Of a DNA stretch of 10,772 nt, positions 5,621 to 10,772 are shown in pieces (position 1 is the stretch's first letter; the number at the start of each line of letters is the position of its first letter). Below the pieces are notes generated by a model. That model ran no database searches. It was not told the origin of the DNA and saw nothing but the letters and a program-made list of their open reading frames with translations. The position numbers and the translations under genes were made by a program. The DNA comes from Phycisphaerales bacterium (lineage in GTDB: Bacteria; Planctomycetota; Phycisphaerae; Sedimentisphaerales; Anaerohalosphaeraceae): assembly GCA_011053245.1 (NCBI GenBank), contig DRGS01000030.1, positions 1 through 10,772 of the forward strand, read 5' to 3'.

Positions 5621-5645
5621 AAACGGTAATAGGCTGTAATATAAG
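5617..5645 (+). promoter_or_regulatory. Possible internal promoter for the response regulator
   Basis: TTGAAA (5617-5622), overlapping the kinase stop codon, and TATAAG (5640-5645) are separated by 17 bases, with a predicted start about 20 bases before the regulator ATG. It could allow the regulator to be made in excess of the kinase. Confidence 0.4.
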
Positions 5646-5672
5646 GCTGTTTGATAATATTGGAGAAAAGTT

Positions 5673-6092
5673 ATGTTTGATTTCTTAGGATTAAAGAAAA
5701 AAACCGACAAGATCAAGATACTCGTTGTTGATGATGAGCCGAATATCGTCCAGACGCTGCAGGACAGACTCGAAATGAACGACTACAAGGTCTTCACCGC
5801 AGGTAACGGCAAAGAGGGACTTGAAAAAGCTCTCCAGGAAAAGCCCGACGTCATATTACTTGACGTTATCATGCCCATCATGGACGGACACGAGATGCTT
5901 GAGTCGTTGCGAAAACAACCCGGCGGAACCGACTCGTCTGTAATAATGCTCACTGCCAGAAGTCAGACGCAGGACATCGCAAGAGCAAACGCATGCGGCA
6001 TTGAGGACTATATCGTAAAGCCATTCGATCTGAGTGAACTTCTTGAAAAGATCGAAACAGTACTTCAGAATCGCAAGGTTCTCACCAGATAA
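5673..6092 (+). CDS. Single-domain response regulator (receiver only)
   Basis: A 139-residue protein consisting of one receiver domain. Acidic pocket Asp20-Asp21 (LVVDDEP), phosphoacceptor Asp64 (VILLDVIMP), Thr94 (IMLTAR) and Lys116 (YIVKPFD) are all present, so it should accept phosphate. No DNA-binding or enzymatic output domain follows, as in CheY- or Spo0F-like regulators. A short N-terminal extension, MFDFLGLKKKTDK, hydrophobic then basic, precedes the first strand. GGAGA at 5661-5665 supports ATG 5673. It is co-directional with the kinase 52 bp upstream and is followed by a strong terminator, so the pair makes a complete unit. Phosphate probably passes to a downstream partner encoded elsewhere, or the regulator acts by protein contact. 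Confidence 0.93.
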   Translation: MFDFLGLKKKTDKIKILVVDDEPNIVQTLQDRLEMNDYKVFTAGNGKEGLEKALQEKPDVILLDVIMPIMDGHEMLESLRKQPGGTDSSVIMLTARSQTQDIARANACGIEDYIVKPFDLSELLEKIETVLQNRKVLTR

Positions 6093-6102
6093 TACAACCA
6101 AC

Positions 6103-6146
6103 GCTGCTAACTGCTTCATTCAATTTAAGTGGTTAGCAGCTTTTTT
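6103..6146 (+). terminator. Rho-independent terminator of the kinase/regulator unit
   Basis: GCTGCTAAC (6103-6111) pairs perfectly with GTTAGCAGC (6132-6140), followed by six T (6141-6146). The loop is long (20 bases). It lies between two convergent genes; the opposite strand lacks a T-run, so it mainly serves the plus strand. Confidence 0.85.
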
Positions 6147-6160
6147 CTGCGTTTTCGTTA

Positions 6161-6733
6161 TTACCTCACATACTCCCAGCCGACTTTGTTATTATTGACC
6201 GACGTTATTTCTGAGCTGGTAATGAGCCAATCTTTGTCGGGGCCTTTTTCCAGAGCTATTTTCATCTTCACCAAAGTTAGCGTCCCGACCATTGCGTATC
6301 TGCTCTCCGGGTGCAGATGAACCACCATTTCAGTTTCGACCTGTGCGTCCGGGACCGTAATATCGAGAAGAAAATATTTATATTTTACCTTCTCAGCAAC
6401 CGGCTCACGGAGAAGTCTTTGGCAAAATGTTGCCAACTCCGCCTTCGATCGGTGCGATGTATCGCGATAGCTTTCGCTTATGAAACCGTCTATCTTTTCG
6501 GCATCCCGAACGATCGCCGCCTGCATAACCGAATCGATAACCGTTTCTACGGCCTCATAGTCGGTCACGACAAGCATGTCTATACCGAATGCCGCCCCGG
6601 CAACTAATAGCGGTAAGACAGGCTGCCACCAGTGAGCCTTTTCTGGCCGGCTGCGACGAATAGAAGTAACAACAACCAGTACAACGAGGCTAACTATCAG
6701 CAGCGGCCACGGATATTGAAAAATGTTTACCAT
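6161..6733 (-). CDS. Membrane-anchored NTF2/SnoaL-like protein of unknown function
   Basis: A 190-residue protein with two N-terminal membrane segments (about 8-26 and 37-56) around a basic loop (RRSRPEKAHWW), then a soluble domain of about 130 residues. That domain starts with a helix (YEAVETVIDSVMQAAIVRDA), has FISESYRDTSHRSKAEL and alternating strands, and ends ITSSEITSVNNNKVGWEYVR, a layout typical of cystatin/NTF2-like (DUF4440- or SnoaL-like) folds. The fold call is by pattern only. Its ATG overlaps the surE stop by 7 bases (6727-6733), so it is probably translated by coupling from surE mRNA. No catalytic motif is obvious; a role in binding a small ligand or in the envelope is inferred. 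It converges with the response regulator. Confidence 0.72.
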   Translation of the reverse strand: MVNIFQYPWPLLIVSLVVLVVVTSIRRSRPEKAHWWQPVLPLLVAGAAFGIDMLVVTDYEAVETVIDSVMQAAIVRDAEKIDGFISESYRDTSHRSKAELATFCQRLLREPVAEKVKYKYFLLDITVPDAQVETEMVVHLHPESRYAMVGTLTLVKMKIALEKGPDKDWLITSSEITSVNNNKVGWEYVR

Positions 6734-7476
6734 TGGATCTTATCTAAATGTTCCCTTTGAGCGGTATCGTTCATGTTCAGCCTCAAAGGCGTCACCGTAA
6801 TGAAACCGTCCATGAGCGCTGTCGTATCCATCGTGGTATCCCTGTCGTCATTTGGTTTGCCGCTTGTGTACAGATATGTAACCTGCCCGGATTCGTCCTT
6901 GCTGCTGACATACTCTTCATAGAAGCCGTTCATCGAGTGGGCGACGACCTTTACACCTTTGGCGTCGCCTTCATCAAGCAGTGGGATATTAACATTGAAC
7001 ACACATGCCTCATCAAGCGGCAAAAGCTTCTGTATGATCTCAAAGCTGCACTTGGCGGCTCTGTCCATATCGCCCGTCTCGCCGTTATGCATCGCGCTTA
7101 ATGCAACTGCCGGTATACCGTTGAAAGCCCCCTCCATCGCCGCCGCTACGGTTCCGGAGTAATACAGGTGCACCCCCACGTTGGCGCCATGATTGATACC
7201 GGAAATAACCAGGTCGATGGGGCGATCCTCAAACAACTTCTTAACAGCGAACTTCACGCAATCCACCGGCGAGCCGTCTACACAGTACCCCTGAAACTTG
7301 CCCGCAATATCCACCTTTTCACACGTCACAGGAACCAGTGATATACTATGGCTCGCCCCGGACCGAACCTCCGCAGGCGCCACTACCGTCACATCTCCCA
7401 TCGCCACGAGTTGATCATACATAGCCGCAAGTCCGGGGGCAAATATCCCGTCGTCATTCGTCAATAATATATGCAT
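6727..7476 (-). CDS. surE: 5'/3'-nucleotidase SurE
   Basis: A 249-residue protein with the SurE signature throughout: MHILLTNDDGIFAPGL at the N-terminus (metal ligands Asp8 and Asp9), SGASHSIS (Ser39), DGSPVDCVKFA, SGINHGANVG (Asn95), and the LYYSGTVAAAMEGAFNGIPA loop. SurE is a divalent-metal-dependent nucleoside monophosphate phosphatase acting in the cytoplasm in nucleotide salvage and stationary-phase survival. The frame extends upstream to 7500, but the start at 7474-7476 is chosen because the family begins MxILLTNDDG and GAGG lies at 7482-7485. It is first in a two-gene unit with the NTF2-like membrane protein and has its own promoter at 7512-7540. Confidence 0.96.
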   Translation of the reverse strand: MHILLTNDDGIFAPGLAAMYDQLVAMGDVTVVAPAEVRSGASHSISLVPVTCEKVDIAGKFQGYCVDGSPVDCVKFAVKKLFEDRPIDLVISGINHGANVGVHLYYSGTVAAAMEGAFNGIPAVALSAMHNGETGDMDRAAKCSFEIIQKLLPLDEACVFNVNIPLLDEGDAKGVKVVAHSMNGFYEEYVSSKDESGQVTYLYTSGKPNDDRDTTMDTTALMDGFITVTPLRLNMNDTAQREHLDKIQW

Positions 7477-7511
7477 GAAAGCCTCAAAGTTATAATCCAA
7501 AAGTCCACCGG

Positions 7512-7540
7512 ATTGTAACCTCTATGCCTACACCTTACAA
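7512..7540 (-). promoter_or_regulatory. Sigma70-type promoter of surE
   Basis: On the minus strand TTGTAA (7540-7535) and TACAAT (7517-7512) are separated by exactly 17 bases, ending 35 bases before the surE ATG. Predicted start near 7505. Confidence 0.55.
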
Positions 7541-7862
7541 CATCCGACTTTCACTTTTTCGTGCCGGACTCACCAGAGACGCGACTTTGTCGGCGGTAAG
7601 TAACCTTGATGGAATCTTTTGCAACTGCTTTTAGTCAAATCCATCGCACTTGAGGGGGTGACATCCTGACTCCGATTCGGTCGAACAGCAAAATGGCTCG
7701 TCAGCATATATTTCTTCTTTTTCTCGACTCTTTTCATACATAGCCTCCCGTCAAACCATTATTGGCCTATCGCCTCTACGCTCAAACCGGGCTGGCGGTT
7801 CTTTAGTCTGGTAAATGCCATTGAATACGACACGAACGGTCGGATACTCGCCGCCAGCGCAT
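7541..7862. other. Spacer between surE and the histone-like gene, no supported gene
   Basis: About 320 bases without a convincing gene. The minus strand has a 24-codon frame (7570-7644, MDLTKSSCKRFHQGYLP...) without a ribosome binding site, and a 64-codon frame (7751-7945) that runs through the histone gene's terminator hairpin. Both are doubtful. No tRNA-like fold or repeat was seen. Confidence 0.6.
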
Positions 7863-7903
7863 AAAAAAATGGAAGGCCCTGCCGTGGCAGTAGAACCTTC
7901 CAT
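7863..7903 (-). terminator. Rho-independent terminator of the histone-like gene
   Basis: TGGAAGG (7870-7876) pairs with CCTTCCA (7896-7902), and CTGCC (7879-7883) with GGCAG (7886-7890) inside. On the minus strand the stem is followed by a run of seven T (complement of A 7863-7869). It lies about 70 bases past the histone stop. Confidence 0.85.
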
Positions 7904-7928
7904 TTCGAACAACAAAGTTGCTGCCTTC

Positions 7929-7943
7929 GCCGAATCCTTCGGC
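7929..7943. repeat. Small perfect hairpin GCCGAA-TCC-TTCGGC
   Basis: A 6-bp stem with a 3-base loop lies 27 bases past the histone stop on the minus strand. It has no T-run, so it may protect the mRNA 3' end or act with the terminator downstream. Confidence 0.45.
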
Positions 7944-7969
7944 AAAAGGCCTTGAATTAGCTATTAAGC

Positions 7970-8221
7970 CTATTTCTTCTTGGCTCTTCTCTTAGCTTTT
8001 TTCTTTGTCGCTTTTTTCTTTGTTTTCTTCTTAGCTACTTTTTTCTTTGCCGCTTTTTTCTTAGCTGGTTTCTTCTTAGCTACTTTTTTCTTAGCTTTTT
8101 TCTTCGTAGCTTTCTTCTTCGTCACTTTTTTCTTAGCGACTTTTTTCTTAGCTTTTTTCCTCTTAGCTGGTTTCTTCTTAGCTACTTTTTTCTTAGCGGC
8201 TTTTTTGCGTTTCTTTGCCAT
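7970..8221 (-). CDS. Lysine-rich histone H1-like DNA-binding protein
   Basis: This 83-residue protein is composed only of K, A, V, T, P and R after the initial Met; by my count 50 residues are Lys. It is built of short repeats of the type VAKKK, PAKKK and ATKKK with no acidic, aromatic or polar uncharged residue other than Thr. This resembles the C-terminal tail of histone H1 and bacterial Hc1-like or AlgP-like proteins, which bind DNA by charge and compact the nucleoid. There is no globular domain. The start is certain from the perfect Shine-Dalgarno. The gene has its own promoter, an operator-like palindrome and a terminator, so it is a single-gene unit probably expressed at high level. It diverges from nadD across an AT-rich spacer. 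The DNA repeats make it prone to length change. A ribosome- or RNA-related role cannot be excluded. Confidence 0.85.
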   Translation of the reverse strand: MAKKRKKAAKKKVAKKKPAKRKKAKKKVAKKKVTKKKATKKKAKKKVAKKKPAKKKAAKKKVAKKKTKKKATKKKAKRRAKKK

Positions 8222-8224
8222 AGG

Positions 8225-8238
8225 TAATCACCTCCTTT
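8225..8238 (-). promoter_or_regulatory. Near-ideal Shine-Dalgarno of the histone-like gene
   Basis: On the minus strand AAAGGAGGTGATTA (8238-8225) is a full match to the usual 16S rRNA 3' end, at good spacing from the ATG at 8219-8221. This is the strongest ribosome binding site in the window and implies high translation. Confidence 0.85.
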
Positions 8239-8270
8239 CGGCAATAAAAAATTATTAACTTTTCATTTCA

Positions 8271-8289
8271 TTACACGATCACCGTGTAA
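8271..8289 (-). promoter_or_regulatory. Operator-like palindrome at the histone gene start site
   Basis: TTACACG (8271-8277), ATCAC, CGTGTAA (8283-8289) is a perfect 7-bp inverted repeat with a 5-base spacer. It abuts the predicted -10 and covers the predicted transcription start, the classic position for a repressor site. As RNA it could instead form a 5' hairpin about 50 bases before the ATG. Confidence 0.5.
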
Positions 8290-8318
8290 GTATCTTAGTT
8301 ATACATATTTATCGTCAA
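8289..8318 (-). promoter_or_regulatory. Promoter of the histone-like gene
   Basis: On the minus strand TTGACG (8318-8313) and GATACT (8294-8289) are separated by 18 bases. The -35 is a 5 of 6 match. A-tracts directly upstream (8324-8332 and beyond) could act as an UP element. Confidence 0.5.
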
Positions 8319-8698
8319 ATGCCAAAAAAAAACTTCATATATTTTTATTTTTATTAAAGTTTTTTTTATTACGCTATTGATAGAAAATTTCGCCATCTAA
8401 TAACATAACAAAATGTCATGCAAAGTTTTTTCAAACAAAAGATAAACATCGTTTTCGTAAACATGTGTGAAACACTAATTTAAAATGATTACAAGGCAAT
8501 TGCGCAATTAACCTTTTTGTAGGACATATAGCAATTCTTTCTTTTTATTCCATTTGTGATGTACTGATTAAGCATAAAAGTTATGAAATAGCGGGGTAAA
8601 AAAAAATTAAAAAAAAATGGTTTTTTTTTGTTTTTTTGATAGAATCTTTGTGTGAAAGCAACATTTTTTTGTGAATTGCGTTAGTTATCTGAATTGTT
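8319..8698. other. AT-rich divergent spacer with A-tracts and palindromes
   Basis: No gene is supported in these 380 bases between the diverging histone-like and nadD genes. It holds phased or clustered A/T runs, a perfect 12-bp palindrome AATTGCGCAATT (8498-8509), and a striking run at 8598-8637: A9, TT, A9, TGG, T9, G, T7. In that run the second A9 and T9 form a 9-bp stem with a 3-base loop. TAGAAT (8640-8645) just after it could be a -10 for nadD, but no good -35 is visible. Intrinsic curvature is likely. Confidence 0.6.
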
Positions 8699-9313
8699 AT
8701 GGCAAAAAAGACAATACTTTTTGGTGGAAGTTTTGATCCGATTCATCGAGGTCACATCATTGTTGCAAAGTCTGCGGCTAAACAGATCGGTGCGGATGAA
8801 GTTGTATTTATTCCGACACGAAGATCACCGCACAAAGAACTTTTTCCGAGTGCGGGCAATAAGGCGCGTCTTGATATGGTTTCAATTGCTATTTCCGAAG
8901 AAAATACATTTCAAGTAAGCGATTGCGAGTTAAAACGCCCCGATCCGAGTTATACAATTGATACGATCCGATTTTTCAGGCAAACTTTCCCCGACGATAC
9001 TCAGTTTTACTGGCTCATAGGCGCAGATATGCTCGCGGAATTGCCAAAATGGCACGAAATGGACCATGTCGTCGACGAATGCAATCTTTCCGTCATGAAT
9101 CGCGGCGGCATTGATGTCCCTGATGTAACGGTTCTGGAAGGGCTTATCGGCTCTGAAGCGGTCGAAAAACTCAAAAAAAACATGATATCGACGCCAATGG
9201 TAGAGGTAAGCAGCACCGAAATACGAGCAAAAATAGCTGCGAAGCAGGACGTTTCCGAGCTGCTTGACGCCGATGTTTTGTCATATATTCACAAAAACCG
9301 ACTCTATAGTTGA
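8699..9313 (+). CDS. nadD: Nicotinate-nucleotide adenylyltransferase NadD
   Basis: A 204-residue enzyme of the nucleotidyltransferase alpha/beta-phosphodiesterase superfamily. It adenylates nicotinate mononucleotide with ATP to give deamido-NAD in cytoplasmic NAD synthesis. Visible motifs are GGSFDPIHRGH (9-19, the HxGH ATP site), SPHK (43-46), SYTIDT (84-89), IGADML (107-112), PKWHE (116-120) and the C-terminal ATP-binding SSTEIR (171-176). Length is normal. ATG 8699 gives the expected N-terminus, but no Shine-Dalgarno precedes it (TATCTGAATTGTT), so translation may be leaderless or depend on an unstructured AT-rich leader. It stands alone, divergent from the histone-like gene. In many bacteria rsfS follows nadD; here it does not. 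Confidence 0.95.
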   Translation: MAKKTILFGGSFDPIHRGHIIVAKSAAKQIGADEVVFIPTRRSPHKELFPSAGNKARLDMVSIAISEENTFQVSDCELKRPDPSYTIDTIRFFRQTFPDDTQFYWLIGADMLAELPKWHEMDHVVDECNLSVMNRGGIDVPDVTVLEGLIGSEAVEKLKKNMISTPMVEVSSTEIRAKIAAKQDVSELLDADVLSYIHKNRLYS

Positions 9314-9362
9314 TACTTGTGGCGTTTTTTTGGCTCTTGAGGCCCATAACCACTTTATTTGA

Positions 9363-9390
9363 TTGACTTTTTCGACGCCTTATATATAAT
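9363..9390 (+). promoter_or_regulatory. Sigma70-type promoter of the HEAT-repeat gene
   Basis: TTGACT (9363-9368) and a perfect TATAAT (9385-9390) are separated by 16 bases. The predicted start near 9397 leaves a leader of about 70 bases before ATG 9469. That leader contains an imperfect stem, CCAGGC...GTCTGG. Confidence 0.65.
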
Positions 9391-9468
9391 GTAACCATTA
9401 TTAGTCCAGGCACATTATGTCTGGCTGAAAACAGCCCGTTTCCATGTTTAGTTCTTTGGAGTAAGTTG

Positions 9469-10683
9469 ATGTTAGAAAAAAAATGTTTTTTAGTGTCCCT
9501 CACAGCTATTTTAGTATTTTCCACAGTTGGGTTCGGCCAGTCCGCCCAGCAGGATCTCGAAAGCAATTGGAACGATTTCCTGCATTATACCATGATCGGC
9601 AGGCTTGACCTGGCGCAGGGATTCGCTCAGAAGATCATTTCCAGCGACCCTGATCCCGTCGAACTGCTCAAACTCAGCGAAGAAAACGTTACAGGTTACA
9701 AACTTCTGCTCGATATGCATGATAAAAGCCCCGAACTCAGCGAACTCAGCGGAAAGATACTCGAAATTATCGAGCAGGGCAGATTCGTCCTCAGAACCAA
9801 CCCCAAGATCATCGTTAGCGAAATAAAACGTCTCAGCGGTACGGAACGCGGTCGTATCACTGCCCAGAGACGCCTGACAAACGCCGGCGAATACGCTATC
9901 CCCTATATGCTCGACGCCCTTGCTGACAGCACCAGGACCAATGAGTTCCCCAACATTACAAATACACTGCCGATGATCGGCAAAGATGCCATACGACCGC
10001 TCGTGGCCGCCCTTGCGACTACCAATATCACCGTAAAGGCAGAGATAATAAGGGCACTCGGCGAGATCGGATATGCACAGTCGCTTGGGTACCTGCAATA
10101 CATAGTTGAAAATGACATATCCCAACAGTTAAAGGGTCTTGCCGCAAGGTCAATAAAAATGATCGACTCTGCCTCCGCAAAAATTCCCGCTGCCGAACTG
10201 TTCTATCGGCTTGGTGACCAATACTACTTCCATTCCGATTCGCTGGCACCGGCAGCCGACTTTGAATTCGCGAATATCTGGTTCTGGGACAAAGCTTCGC
10301 AGAAACTTTCGCGTCAGGAGGTCGAAAAGGATCACTTCAATGAATTGATGGCAATGCGATGCTGTGAATGGGCCTTAAAAGCTGACGAAAACATTGGCAA
10401 GGCGATCGCACTCTGGATCGCGGCCTTTTTCAAAGCGGAATCGACGGGCCTGGGCCAGCCGGATTATTTCACGGACGGACACGCAGATGCTATGACTTAT
10501 GCAACCACAGCCGGCCCAGAGTACCTGCATCAGGCACTCGGAAGGGCACTTAAAGAGGGCAACGCCTTCGTAGCTCTTGGCATCGTGGAAGCTCTCGCTG
10601 CAAACGCCGGCGAAAAATCGCTCCTATATAGAGTAGGCACAGATCAACCCCTCGTAGCATCTGCGTGTCCGTCCGTGAAATAA
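9469..10683 (+). CDS. Secreted HEAT-repeat protein, 3' end replaced by chimeric sequence
   Basis: ATG 9469 is preferred over the adjacent TTG 9466 because GGAG (9458-9461) lies 7 bases before it. Residues 1-27 look like a signal peptide (basic MLEKK, hydrophobic core, then GFGQSA), so export is likely. A helical region (30-130) precedes HEAT-like repeats (about 135-235: EYAIPYMLDALAD, IRPLVAALATT, VKAEIIRALGEIG). A region rich in aromatic residues and Cys (245-345) follows, and another HEAT-like stretch begins near 355. HEAT repeats are protein-binding scaffolds; no enzymatic motif is seen. Only about the first 396 codons (to 10654) are native. The last eight (ASACPSVK) and the TAA at 10681-10683 come from an inverted copy of the gene's own interior, so the real C-terminus is unknown and the protein is probably longer. 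Confidence 0.82.
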   Translation: MLEKKCFLVSLTAILVFSTVGFGQSAQQDLESNWNDFLHYTMIGRLDLAQGFAQKIISSDPDPVELLKLSEENVTGYKLLLDMHDKSPELSELSGKILEIIEQGRFVLRTNPKIIVSEIKRLSGTERGRITAQRRLTNAGEYAIPYMLDALADSTRTNEFPNITNTLPMIGKDAIRPLVAALATTNITVKAEIIRALGEIGYAQSLGYLQYIVENDISQQLKGLAARSIKMIDSASAKIPAAELFYRLGDQYYFHSDSLAPAADFEFANIWFWDKASQKLSRQEVEKDHFNELMAMRCCEWALKADENIGKAIALWIAAFFKAESTGLGQPDYFTDGHADAMTYATTAGPEYLHQALGRALKEGNAFVALGIVEALAANAGEKSLLYRVGTDQPLVASACPSVK

Positions 10684-10772
10684 TCCGGCTGGCCCAGGCC
10701 CGTCGATTCCGCTTTGAAAAAGGCCGCGATCCAGAGTGCGATCGCCTTGCCAATGTTTTCGTCAGCTTTTAA
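10375..10772. repeat. Perfect 118-bp inverted repeat at right end (arms 10375-10492 and 10655-10772)
   Basis: Bases 10655-10772 are the exact reverse complement of 10375-10492; the match breaks at 10493 versus 10654, leaving a 162-bp loop. The inner arm is in-frame coding sequence of the HEAT-repeat protein, so the outer arm is the foreign copy. It runs to the last base of the window, mirroring the left end. Best read as a foldback chimera at a contig end. Confidence 0.93.

Noticed and set aside
7501..7700. Possible tRNA or attachment site in the spacer upstream of surE
   Set aside because: Short GGTTACAATCC-like sequence on the minus strand recalls a T-arm, but no cloverleaf or flanking direct repeats could be built; the same bases fit the surE -10 better.
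7751..7945. A 64-codon minus-strand frame downstream of the histone-like gene
   Set aside because: It contains the whole rho-independent terminator (7863-7903) and the 7929-7943 hairpin and has no ribosome binding site.
7980..8258. A 92-codon Phe/Leu/Ala-rich plus-strand frame that looks like a membrane protein
   Set aside because: It is the exact mirror of the lysine-rich gene (AAG/AAA codons read backwards as Leu/Phe), while the minus strand has the perfect Shine-Dalgarno, promoter and terminator.
9511..10125. A 204-codon minus-strand frame opposite the HEAT-repeat gene
   Set aside because: It is an antisense shadow of a gene with signal peptide and HEAT pattern, with no independent support.
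1..10772. Linear replicon with terminal inverted repeats or hairpin telomeres
   Set aside because: Left and right arms are unrelated to each other, each repeat copies its own neighbouring gene interior, and unique loops separate the arms. This fits assembly or amplification chimeras better.

Overview
The window reads like a fragment of a Planctomycetota genome, most likely Phycisphaerae-like. This is inference from gene content: a prepilin of the type common in that group, a very lysine-rich histone-H1-like protein next to nadD, a signal-peptide HEAT-repeat protein, and a long intergenic stretch full of foldback repeats and NKPN-coding A-rich repeats. No rRNA, tRNA or CRISPR was found.

Layout. 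1-461: start of a minus-strand prepilin gene that ends in a perfect 93-bp inverted copy of its own beginning. 593-886: sigma70-type promoter and the N-terminal stub of an IS1182-like transposase. 960-2083 (+): an ECF-type sigma factor overlapping by ATGA a four-helix membrane protein, probably its regulator. 2084-3841: no intact gene, but two minus-strand coding relics, an AATAGGGGA repeat, three foldback elements of about 150 bp, and a degenerate 189-bp repeat. 3842-6092 (+): a soluble PAS histidine kinase with a CBS-like N-terminus and a GGDEF-like C-terminus lacking the signature, then a stand-alone receiver-domain response regulator and a strong terminator. 6161-7476 (-): surE and a coupled membrane-anchored NTF2-like protein. 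7863-8318 (-): histone-like gene with its promoter, operator-like palindrome, ideal Shine-Dalgarno and terminator. 8319-8698: AT-rich, A-tract-bearing spacer. 8699-9313 (+): nadD. 9363-10654 (+): promoter and a secreted HEAT-repeat protein, broken by a 118-bp inverted copy of its own interior at the right end.

Both termini fold back on themselves (93-bp and 118-bp perfect inverted repeats, each switching inside a gene with a few bases of possible microhomology). The simplest reading is that the window is a complete contig with chimeric ends, so the apparent 3' ends of both terminal genes, including the stop at 10681-10683, should not be trusted.

Functionally, the kinase and regulator form one two-component pair. 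SurE (nucleotide phosphatase) and NadD (NAD synthesis) are housekeeping. The sigma factor and membrane protein form a likely envelope- or stress-responsive transcription unit. The best candidates for undescribed biology are the foldback element array with covarying stems (2619-3318), the 189-bp repeat after it, and the kinase's degenerate GGDEF-like tail.
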